Source: Chloroflexota bacterium
GTDB lineage: Bacteria > Chloroflexota > UBA6077 > CF-72
Direction of reading: 5' to 3'
Assembly (NCBI GenBank): GCA_019242065.1
Contig: JAFAWJ010000701.1
Coordinates: 1 to 6,304 of the forward strand
Length of the DNA: 6,304 nt
Below, piece by piece: positions 1 to 5,838 of this stretch. Both the position numbers and the translations under genes were made by a program. The notes under the pieces are model-generated. The model made no database searches and was not told the DNA's origin. It was given only the letters and a program-made list of their open reading frames with translations. Each line of letters starts with the position of its first letter. Within the stretch, counting starts at the first letter, position 1.

Positions 1-64
1 CACTCCAACTCGCTCTCAACAAACAACTTGAACCACTCTTCATAGCCGTGGCATCGTTAGCCGC

Positions 65-469
65 GTGCCGAGGAGTGTGCTCGTCAACGGCGCGCTCCTG
101 GTGGTGATCACCGTCGCCATCCTCGGCGTCGAGCTCTGGGATCGACCCGCCGCGGCGGTCGAGGCGGGCGTGCGGCGCTACGCGGCGGCCGTCACCAGCG
201 GCGACCTCGACGCTGCCATGGCCGAGATTGCGCCTGACCAACGAGCGCAGTGGACCGACTTCGTCAGCGACCAGCTCGGCAACGTCTACGACGTCACCGG
301 GGTCGCGGTCCGCGACGGCTCCCTGCTCGGCAGGCCCCAGGATGTCACCACCGACCTCGACATCGACCGCGCCTACCCGGACCAGTTCTATCAGGCCTCG
401 CCGCGGGTCGGCGTCGAGCAGGTCGACGGGCGCTGGTACCTGACTGCGCCGCTGCTGGCGCCCGAGTAG
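65..469 (+). CDS. Small membrane-anchored protein of unknown function, NTF2-like exterior domain suspected
   Basis: A 134-residue protein that I do not recognise as a named family. It starts at GTG; an in-frame TGA at 29-31 closes the frame upstream, and the only other nearby start is a GTG at 77. Residues 5-25 form a hydrophobic helix preceded by one Arg and followed by an acidic/Pro stretch, which fits an uncleaved signal anchor with the rest outside the membrane. No lipobox Cys is present. The remainder, about 31-130, begins with an amphipathic helix and the pattern YAAAVTSGDLDAAMAEIAP, and ends with a strand VEQVDGRWYLTAPLL. This helix-then-beta layout, with 'sGDldaA' early and 'dGrWyl' late, resembles small NTF2-like/DUF4878-type domains; that is an inference by eye. 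The gene points away from its neighbours' direction and meets der tail to tail with no spacer. No good ribosome binding site precedes the GTG. It is probably a real gene, because the protein looks folded and secreted, but its role is unknown. Confidence 0.72.
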   Translation: MPRSVLVNGALLVVITVAILGVELWDRPAAAVEAGVRRYAAAVTSGDLDAAMAEIAPDQRAQWTDFVSDQLGNVYDVTGVAVRDGSLLGRPQDVTTDLDIDRAYPDQFYQASPRVGVEQVDGRWYLTAPLLAPE

Positions 470-475
470 CTACTC
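464..475. other. Perfect 12-bp palindrome containing both convergent stop codons
   Basis: The bases GAGTAG|CTACTC read the same on both strands. The plus-strand gene ends GAG-TAG (stop 467-469) and der also ends GAG-TAG on the minus strand (stop 472-470), so the two coding regions abut with no base between them. Arms at 457-463 and 484-490 can pair outside it (7 bp with one G-U), giving a possible larger stem. No T-tract follows on either strand, so calling it a terminator would be a guess. Confidence 0.6.
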
Positions 476-1798
476 CGACCTGGGGGTGCCGCTGCGCGCA
501 CGGAACTCCAGGCGGATCGGTGTCCCGCGAAAGCCGAAGGCCGCACGCAAGGTGTTGTCCAGGTAGCGCACGTAGCTGAAGTGGACCAGCTTTGGCTGGT
601 TGCAAAAGCACGTGAATCGCGGCGGCGAGGTGCCTGTCTGGGCCGTGTAGTAAATCTTCAGCGCCCGACCGCGTTCGGTCTGCGGGTGGATTTCGACCGC
701 GCGTCGAATGACGTCATTCAACTGGGGCGTCGGCACGCGCCGGGTGCGCTCCGCTTGAATCGCCAGCGCCTCGGTCACCACGCGATCCACCCGCTGGCCG
801 GTCTTGGCCGAGATGTACACCACTGGCGCCCAGTCCGCGAACTTGAGCTCGCGGCGGAGCATGGTCGTGTACTCGTCCTGGGCCTTGGGATGTTTTTCCA
901 CGAGATCCCACTTGTTGACCGCGACGATCAGGCCGCGCGCGGCCTCGTCCACGTAGCCGGCCACGTGCGCGTCCTGGGCGAGCACGCCCTCGGTGGCGTC
1001 GATCAGCAAGACCGCGACGTCCGCGCGTTCGATGGCCCGCACCGCGCGTAGCACGCTGAACTTCTCGACGCCCGGCTGAATCCGACCTCGGCGACGGATC
1101 CCGGCGGTGTCGATCAACAGGATGGTTTGCTGGTCGCGGACGATGGGCGTGTCGATGGCATCGCGGGTGGTACCCGGCTCGTCACGGACAATCGAGCGCT
1201 GCACTCCCAACAGCCGGTTGACCAGGCTGGACTTGCCCACGTTGGGGCGGCCGACGATTGCGATCGAGACGGCTGGCGCCTCTTCCTCCTCGATCGGCGC
1301 CTTCGGGAACCATTCGAGGATCGCGTCGAGCAGGTCGCCGGTGCCTTCGCCGTGCAGCGCCGAGACCAGCACCGGCTCGCCCAGCCCCAGCGGGGTGAAT
1401 TCGGCGAGGGCATCCAGCTGGCGACGTTGGTTGTCAGTTTTATTGGCCGTCAGGATCACGGGCTTGCGCGACGGGCGCAGCTGGTCGGCGACGACGTCGT
1501 CGGCCGCGGTCAGGCCACCTGAGGCATCGACGACCCACACGATCACGTCGGCTTCGCGCATGGCTTCTTCGGCCTGGAGGCGCACGTCGGCCAGCAGGTC
1601 GCCGTCGCCGGTCTCGAGGCCGATGCCGCCGGTATCGATGACGGTGAACTCGCGGTTACGCCACTCGGCGGTGCCGTACAGCCGGTCTCGGGTGGTGCCC
1701 GGCTGCTCGTGGACCACGGCGCGGTGCTCGCCAATCAAGCGGTTGAAGAGTGTCGACTTGCCGACATTCGGCCGGCCGACGAGGGCAACAATCGGCAT
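470..1798 (-). CDS. der: Ribosome assembly GTPase Der (EngA)
   Basis: An essential GTPase with two tandem G domains that acts in the cytoplasm in late assembly of the 50S ribosomal subunit. The 442 residues are the normal length for the compact form of the family. G domain 1: G1 GRPNVGKS at 8-15, G2 PGTTRD at 33-38, G3 DTGG at 55-58, G4 NKTD at 119-122, G5 SAL at 146-148. An acidic linker (EEEE near 170-173) leads to G domain 2: GRPNVGKS at 183-190, PGTTRD at 208-213, DTAG at 230-233, NKWD at 295-298, SAK at 330-332. The C-terminal KH-like domain spans about 350-435 and includes LKIYYTAQ, HFSYVRYLDN and FGFRGTPIRLEFR. All nucleotide-binding motifs are intact. The ATG start places GRPNVGKS at the usual distance from the N-terminus. 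It begins 12 bp after the cdaR stop with only a weak purine run (AAGCGAG) directly upstream, which suggests translation coupled to cdaR. The 3' end abuts the convergent plus-strand gene. Confidence 0.98.
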   Translation of the reverse strand: MPIVALVGRPNVGKSTLFNRLIGEHRAVVHEQPGTTRDRLYGTAEWRNREFTVIDTGGIGLETGDGDLLADVRLQAEEAMREADVIVWVVDASGGLTAADDVVADQLRPSRKPVILTANKTDNQRRQLDALAEFTPLGLGEPVLVSALHGEGTGDLLDAILEWFPKAPIEEEEAPAVSIAIVGRPNVGKSSLVNRLLGVQRSIVRDEPGTTRDAIDTPIVRDQQTILLIDTAGIRRRGRIQPGVEKFSVLRAVRAIERADVAVLLIDATEGVLAQDAHVAGYVDEAARGLIVAVNKWDLVEKHPKAQDEYTTMLRRELKFADWAPVVYISAKTGQRVDRVVTEALAIQAERTRRVPTPQLNDVIRRAVEIHPQTERGRALKIYYTAQTGTSPPRFTCFCNQPKLVHFSYVRYLDNTLRAAFGFRGTPIRLEFRARSGTPRSE

Positions 1799-1810
1799 CT
1801 CGCTTAAAAC

Positions 1811-3079
1811 CTATCCCGGCGGGGCCGACGGCGTAGGCGACGGCACGGGCGTTGGAGTGGGCGGCGCCTCAGACAAGTCCACCTGCACTTGTTTGGGCGT
1901 GAAGTCCTCCATCGTCAGACCGGTCGGCACTTGCTGGACTTTGACGTCGAGCGTGTAGCGGCCCGGGCCTTTGCCACTGGCGTCGACGGTCACCTTGAAG
2001 TCGTTCGGATTCAGCGTCAGATTTTGCAGCGTCGGCGCTGGCCCCGAAATGGTGACCGCCACCAGGTCCAGCGGGTGCGCAAGCTGGACAGCGCCCGACA
2101 GGTTGATCACCGACGGCGCCACGCGCACCGTCTGAGTCATTGGCAAGGTCGTCACGCGCATGGTCACCGTCACCGTCTGGCCGTCTTGCAGCAGCAGCGT
2201 CCGCGCCGGCGGCGACAGGGCAATGTTGCGCACCACGGTACTCGAGATGCCACCGATGTCGATCGGCGCCGTGTCGACGAAGTTGACAGCTTCCAGGCTC
2301 GCCGAATCGCCCACGAGCGTCGTGGTCGGCGGATTGACCTCGACCGGCTGCAGCGCGTAGCCCGGCGCCGGCTGGCCCTCGATATTGGGTCGGATACCGA
2401 CTTCCTTGTACAGCGTCTGCTGAGTGATCGGGACCTGGACAGTCACCGACTGGGGTGACGCGTGCAGGTTCAGGTCCTTCAGGTCGTTGCCGCGATCGTC
2501 GACAATGCGCGGCGTGAACGCGCCGTTGACCGAAACGGTGACATGGTCGATGTTGACGTCGACCACGGCCTCGCTCGCACGCCCGACCAGGCTCGCCGCG
2601 CCGGTGACCGTGATCCGTGGCGGATCAACCGTCGCCGACCCAACCGTATAGCCTGAGGCCGCCTGCCCCTGCAGGTTGGCGCGGACGGGGATCACCTGGT
2701 CGCTCACCTCTTCGAGGTGCAGCAGCATGTTGGCCGGATCAGCCGACACGCTGCGCACTTGCGGATCGGTCGAGGATGCGCTGATCGGGAGTTGATTGTC
2801 GCCCGCGGAGGCGCCTGTCGCGTCAACCTGGGCCGCGAAGTTCTGCGGCTGAAGTCGAGCGAACACGTCTTGCGGCGCGGTGACCCACAGCCGCACCGTT
2901 TGCTGCGAGGTGGTGGCCACCAGACCCGGCGGGACATTCACCACCTGCACCGGTACCGAGTAGCCCGTCTCGCGTTGATCGAACGGATTGGTCTCGCTGA
3001 GCGTGACGAAATACAGGAGAACCGCCAACGCCAGCGCGAAGACGCCCCGGCCCAGGTCAAGTGTGAATGGAAGGCGCAT
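1811..3079 (-). CDS. cdaR: CdaA regulatory protein CdaR (YbbR-domain protein)
   Basis: A membrane-anchored extracytoplasmic protein of 422 residues. In Firmicutes, YbbR/CdaR proteins bind the diadenylate cyclase CdaA and tune c-di-AMP output. Residues 12-28 form one hydrophobic segment after a short basic N-terminus, followed by SETNPF, the usual YbbR opening. Four YbbR-like beta repeats can be seen at roughly 40-122, 128-217, 224-309 and 316-401. Markers include the 'G-Y-x(6)-V-x-P-P' turns in repeats two (ASGYTVGSATVDPP) and three (APGYALQPVEVNPP). The last 20 residues are a Pro/Thr/Ser tail (PPTPTPVPSPTPSAPPG) beyond the final repeat. It starts 34 bp after cdaA; AGAAG lies 6 bases before the ATG and may serve as a modest ribosome binding site. 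The cdaA neighbour strongly supports the CdaR assignment over a generic YbbR protein. How it would sense or signal cannot be read from the sequence. Confidence 0.93.
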   Translation of the reverse strand: MRLPFTLDLGRGVFALALAVLLYFVTLSETNPFDQRETGYSVPVQVVNVPPGLVATTSQQTVRLWVTAPQDVFARLQPQNFAAQVDATGASAGDNQLPISASSTDPQVRSVSADPANMLLHLEEVSDQVIPVRANLQGQAASGYTVGSATVDPPRITVTGAASLVGRASEAVVDVNIDHVTVSVNGAFTPRIVDDRGNDLKDLNLHASPQSVTVQVPITQQTLYKEVGIRPNIEGQPAPGYALQPVEVNPPTTTLVGDSASLEAVNFVDTAPIDIGGISSTVVRNIALSPPARTLLLQDGQTVTVTMRVTTLPMTQTVRVAPSVINLSGAVQLAHPLDLVAVTISGPAPTLQNLTLNPNDFKVTVDASGKGPGRYTLDVKVQQVPTGLTMEDFTPKQVQVDLSEAPPTPTPVPSPTPSAPPG

Positions 3080-3113
3080 GGATTGCTTCTAGAACTCGGC
3101 GAGCTGTAACGCG

Positions 3114-4064
3114 TCAGGCCGCGTCAGTCTCGGAATCATCGCTCTTTTCGGCCTGGTCCGCCGACTTACGGCTGGCAGCGCGCGAATCGCGGTGGCGGCC
3201 CAGTCCGGGCAAACTCGGCAAGCCCACCACCGGCCGCCCGTTGGTGCCAAAGGTGGTGGATCGATCCAGTATCGACAGCACCTTCTGGAGCCGCGCCTCA
3301 CCCAGATTGCGCACCATGCGGCCAGCATTAGCGAGCGAGATCGTGCCGGTCTCCTCGGACACGACCACCGCGATCGCGTCGGCGATCTCGGTAATGCCGA
3401 TGCCCGCGCGATGCCGAGTACCCATGTGCTCGACGGTGGGCGACTGCGACAGGGGCAGGACCACTCCCGCGGCAACCACACGGTCGCCGCGGATGATCAC
3501 CGCGCCGTCGTGCAGCGGCGAGTTCGGCCAGAAAATGTTGAGCAACAGCTCGGAAGAGAGCAGCGCGTCGACCGCCACGCCCTTGGAGGCGTACTCACCC
3601 AGCGGGGTGGCGCGTTCGATGATCAGCAACGCGCCGAATCGCCGCTCGGCCAACTGCTGCGCGGCACGCGCGATCGTCTCGGCCAAGCGCGTATTGGGCG
3701 ATGCCGCCGTCGTGCGCGGTATCAGCGACCCCGCGCGTCCCAGTTGTTCGAGCGCCCTCCTGATCTCGGGCTGAAATAAAACAGGAATGGCGATGATCAA
3801 CGCCGGGACGGAATTGCGCAGCAGAAACTGCAGCATGGTCAGATTGAAGAGGTTGCTCAGGACGACGCCGAGCGTCAGCAGAATCAGAATGCCGCGAACG
3901 ATCGGCGCCGCCGAGGTCCCTGAAATCAGGGTCAGCAGCCAGTACAGCAGGACCGTGACGATCGCGATGTCGAGGACCGCGCTGAAGCTGAACCGAGCGG
4001 GGAACGATTGCCAGACGCTCTGCAGCAGCGCGACCGCTCGATCGATCGGTGCTGCGAAATCCAT
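3114..4064 (-). CDS. cdaA: Diadenylate cyclase CdaA (membrane-bound DAC-domain enzyme)
   Basis: Makes cyclic di-AMP from two ATP molecules. In other bacteria this second messenger controls potassium and osmolyte uptake and cell wall balance. The 316-residue protein has three hydrophobic segments at about 28-46, 55-75 and 77-97, then the DAC catalytic domain from about 98 to 245. The two hallmark motifs are intact: DGA at 186-188 within SPLHDGAVII, and RHR at 217-219 within MGTRHRAGIGITE. VVVSEETGTIS at 233-243 is the usual third conserved strand. After about residue 275 comes a charged, Arg/Lys/Asp-rich tail of some 40 residues, which makes the protein longer than Bacillus CdaA (about 273 residues, from memory). 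The ATG lies 3 bp after the argF stop (TGAACCATG), and AGGA sits 7 bases upstream inside argF. Translation is therefore likely coupled to argF. cdaR follows directly. Confidence 0.97.
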   Translation of the reverse strand: MDFAAPIDRAVALLQSVWQSFPARFSFSAVLDIAIVTVLLYWLLTLISGTSAAPIVRGILILLTLGVVLSNLFNLTMLQFLLRNSVPALIIAIPVLFQPEIRRALEQLGRAGSLIPRTTAASPNTRLAETIARAAQQLAERRFGALLIIERATPLGEYASKGVAVDALLSSELLLNIFWPNSPLHDGAVIIRGDRVVAAGVVLPLSQSPTVEHMGTRHRAGIGITEIADAIAVVVSEETGTISLANAGRMVRNLGEARLQKVLSILDRSTTFGTNGRPVVGLPSLPGLGRHRDSRAASRKSADQAEKSDDSETDAA

Positions 4065-4067
4065 GGT

Positions 4068-5054
4068 TCAGTCCTGACCGAGCAAGTCGAGTAGCAGTGC
4101 CTTTTGCACGTGTAAACGGTTCTCAGCTTGATCGTAGACAACCGAGGTGGTGCCATCCATCACGTCGTCGGTTATCTCCTGGTTACGATGCGCCGGTAGA
4201 CAGTGCATCGCCAGCGCACCGGGGGCTGCGTCGGCGAGCAGCGCCGCGTTCAGCTGGTACGGCCGAAAGATCGGCGCCCGCACCTCAGCTTCGCTCTCCT
4301 GACCCATGCTGTACCACGAGTCGGTATAGATTGCGTCGACGCCGCGCACCGCCTCGTGCGGATCGCGGAAGAGCTCGATTGCGCCCGACGGCGCACCCGC
4401 TTGCGCCTGCGCCATGAGGACCGGGTCCGGCTCGTAGCCGTCGGGGCAGGCGAACGTCAGCTCGATGCCCAGAGCGGGCGCGGCGAGCGCGAGCGAATGC
4501 GCGACATTGTTGCCATCGCCGACGTAGGCCACCCGCAGACCTTTGAGGCTGCCGCGGCGCTCGTAGAGGGTCAGCAGGTCAGCCAGAATCTGACACGGGT
4601 GCTCGCGATCGCTCAGCGCGTTGACCACGGGTACCGACGCGTTCTCGGCAAGAGCCGCGACGTCCGCATGCAGGAAGACGCGCGCGACGACGATGTCGAC
4701 GTACCGGCTCAGCACCCGCGCGACGTCGACCGCCCCCTCACGCTGACCCAGCTGGACCTCGGCCGGGGAGAGGTATACGGCGCTGCCGCCGAGTTGCAGC
4801 ATGGCCACCTCGAAGGACACCCGCGTGCGCAGTGATGGCTTCTGGAAGACCAGCGCCGCCGTGCGGCCCGCGAGCCGGTTGTCGGTCGGCGTGCCGTACC
4901 GCTTGAGCTCCAGGGCACGATCCAGCAGGTCCAAGATGGCCTCCGCCGAGAGGTCGGCGACGCTCAGGTAATGGCGCGGCGGAGCGGCCGATGTGGATTT
5001 GGAGAAAGCCACAGGCGCGGCTTGCGCCGCGTGAGGCGCAAGCGGCGGCAACAC
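4068..5054 (-). CDS. argF: Ornithine carbamoyltransferase
   Basis: Transfers the carbamoyl group from carbamoyl phosphate to ornithine to give citrulline in arginine synthesis; cytoplasmic, usually a trimer. The core begins at RHYLSVADLS. Conserved pieces in order are the carbamoyl-phosphate loop KPSLRTRVSFE, REHPCQILADLLT, the ornithine-side motif DSWYSMGQE, and the catalytic HCLPAHRNQEITDDVMDG. The loop has Leu where STRT is the textbook form. HCLPAHR-x-x-EIT favours ornithine over acetyl- or succinylornithine carbamoyltransferases. The start is uncertain. GTG at 5054 (328 residues) lies 16 bp past the upstream stop and exactly 6 bases after a TATACT box, which would give a leaderless mRNA. 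GTG at 5012 (314 residues) fits the family's usual N-terminus best. An ATG at 5135 would give 355 residues but overlaps the upstream gene by 65 bp. None has a clear Shine-Dalgarno. Residues before RHYL are Ala/Pro-rich and unconserved in appearance. cdaA follows 3 bp downstream. Confidence 0.95.
   Translation of the reverse strand: MLPPLAPHAAQAAPVAFSKSTSAAPPRHYLSVADLSAEAILDLLDRALELKRYGTPTDNRLAGRTAALVFQKPSLRTRVSFEVAMLQLGGSAVYLSPAEVQLGQREGAVDVARVLSRYVDIVVARVFLHADVAALAENASVPVVNALSDREHPCQILADLLTLYERRGSLKGLRVAYVGDGNNVAHSLALAAPALGIELTFACPDGYEPDPVLMAQAQAGAPSGAIELFRDPHEAVRGVDAIYTDSWYSMGQESEAEVRAPIFRPYQLNAALLADAAPGALAMHCLPAHRNQEITDDVMDGTTSVVYDQAENRLHVQKALLLDLLGQD
4072..4075 (-). promoter_or_regulatory. 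Ribosome binding site of cdaA inside the argF 3' end
   Basis: On the minus strand AGGA is followed by CTGAACC and then the cdaA ATG at 4064. The 7-base spacing is optimal. Because the site lies within the last codons of argF, ribosomes finishing argF would uncover or re-use it. This supports the ATG at 4064 as the true cdaA start. Confidence 0.65.
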
Positions 5055-5060
5055 GCGCAG

Positions 5061-5066
5061 AGTATA
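5061..5066 (-). promoter_or_regulatory. Possible -10 box for a leaderless argF transcript
   Basis: The minus strand reads TATACT, one base from the consensus TATAAT, then CTGCGC, then GTG at 5054. Placing +1 on the G of that GTG puts the box at -12 to -7, the standard position. It lies just after the TAG of the upstream gene, in a locally AT-rich spot of a GC-rich region. There is no recognisable -35 (AACGCC at 17-base spacing), so this is a suggestion only. Confidence 0.35.
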
Positions 5067-5070
5067 TGCG

Positions 5071-5838
5071 CTAGCGAGACGCAGGCGTTCTGGCCGTGGT
5101 CGGCTGCGGCTGGAGGAGTGGAGTTGGCTGGGCATTTGCAGCTCGGGTAGGCACCGCGGTCGGGCCGCTCGGCTTGAGCAGCGGCGCGGGTTGACCGGCG
5201 ACCGTCGGCACGCTGGTCACCAGCGGTTGGCTGCGGACCGTCGCCACCGGCGTCACGTCGCGCGCGCTGCCTGATGTCGGGACGACGACCTCGGGCGCCT
5301 CCGTGCGGACGACAGCACGCGCGGGCGCGGTCGCAACGGCGCCGGACCCGGTCTCGACGTTGCGCGGCCGCACGGCCACCGTCGGCGCGCTGCGTGCCGG
5401 GGGAGCAATCACGGCCGGCACGTCGCGTGGTGCGGCGGGTGGTTCGGAGATGACCGGCGCAGTGAACGGGGTCGCGGTCGGAGCCAGGGTTGGCGGCCTG
5501 GTGGGGGACGGCACGGGCGTATTGGTCGGCACCGCGGTGGGGGTATCCGGTACGTCGGTCGCCGTGGGGATTTCGGTGGGTATGTCGGTCGGCGTCGCTA
5601 CAAGGGCGGGGTCGTCCGACTCGACTCGGGCAAGGACGACAGCGCTGCCGAGGCCCAGCATGTAGCCGCCGCACGCGAGCAAGAAGACGATGGCCACGCC
5701 CGCGTACTGGATGCGCTGCCAGTCGCTGAGCGAGTCGTACCAGTAGAAGGCGCGCCGCACCGCGGGTGGGTAGCTCGCCAGCGGCGGGGCCTGCGGGGGT
5801 CGGGCGACGCGGCGTGTGAAGAACGAAATGAAGCGCAC
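5071..5838 (-). CDS. Single-pass membrane protein with long Pro/Thr-rich exterior region, function unknown
   Basis: A 255-residue protein that I do not recognise. Residues 1-44 are a cytoplasmic-looking segment with basic patches (FFTRRVARPP, AVRRAF) and an aromatic/polar stretch YWYDSLSDWQRIQY. Residues 45-69 form one transmembrane helix. Positive residues before it predict N-in, C-out topology. From about 75 to the end the chain is low in complexity and rich in Pro, Thr, Val and Ala: a TPT/IPT/VPT run at 82-128, then looser Pro-rich sequence, with a near repeat QPAPLLKP (216-223) and QPTPLLQP (237-244). No folded exterior domain follows the linker, which is odd because such tracts usually join a membrane anchor to a domain. 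The GTG start overlaps the serA stop by one base (TAGTG), so translation probably re-initiates from serA. Without a domain the job cannot be named; a spacer or cell-envelope-contacting stalk is conceivable. Confidence 0.8.
   Translation of the reverse strand: MRFISFFTRRVARPPQAPPLASYPPAVRRAFYWYDSLSDWQRIQYAGVAIVFLLACGGYMLGLGSAVVLARVESDDPALVATPTDIPTEIPTATDVPDTPTAVPTNTPVPSPTRPPTLAPTATPFTAPVISEPPAAPRDVPAVIAPPARSAPTVAVRPRNVETGSGAVATAPARAVVRTEAPEVVVPTSGSARDVTPVATVRSQPLVTSVPTVAGQPAPLLKPSGPTAVPTRAANAQPTPLLQPQPTTARTPASR

Noticed and set aside
28..57. Possible promoter TTGAAC ... CATCGT before the plus-strand gene
   Set aside because: The -10 candidate matches only three of six consensus bases. The spacing (18) and distance to GTG 65 are acceptable, but the signal is too weak to list.
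1836..1856. Short DNA repeat shared with about 5506-5521
   Set aside because: It encodes the same TPVPSPT-type linker in both genes, so shared codon choice explains it; it is not a mobile or regulatory repeat.
1107..1958. Long open frame on the plus strand (283 codons) opposite der and cdaR
   Set aside because: Its translation is Ser/Arg/Thr-rich with no domain, and it lies antisense to well-identified genes. Long antisense frames are expected at this GC content.
3067..3774. Long open frame on the plus strand (235 codons) opposite cdaA
   Set aside because: It is antisense to the catalytic domain of cdaA, with biased low-information composition and no motif.
4964..5674. Second minus-strand frame (236 codons) across the membrane protein and the argF start
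   Set aside because: It is extremely Arg-rich with no hydrophobic segment. The alternative frame gives a coherent anchor plus Pro/Thr tract with a coupled start.
5668..5679. Lipobox-like LLAC within the helix of the membrane protein
   Set aside because: The Cys is at residue 56, far from a normal signal peptide, and hydrophobic sequence continues after it, so it reads as part of a transmembrane helix.
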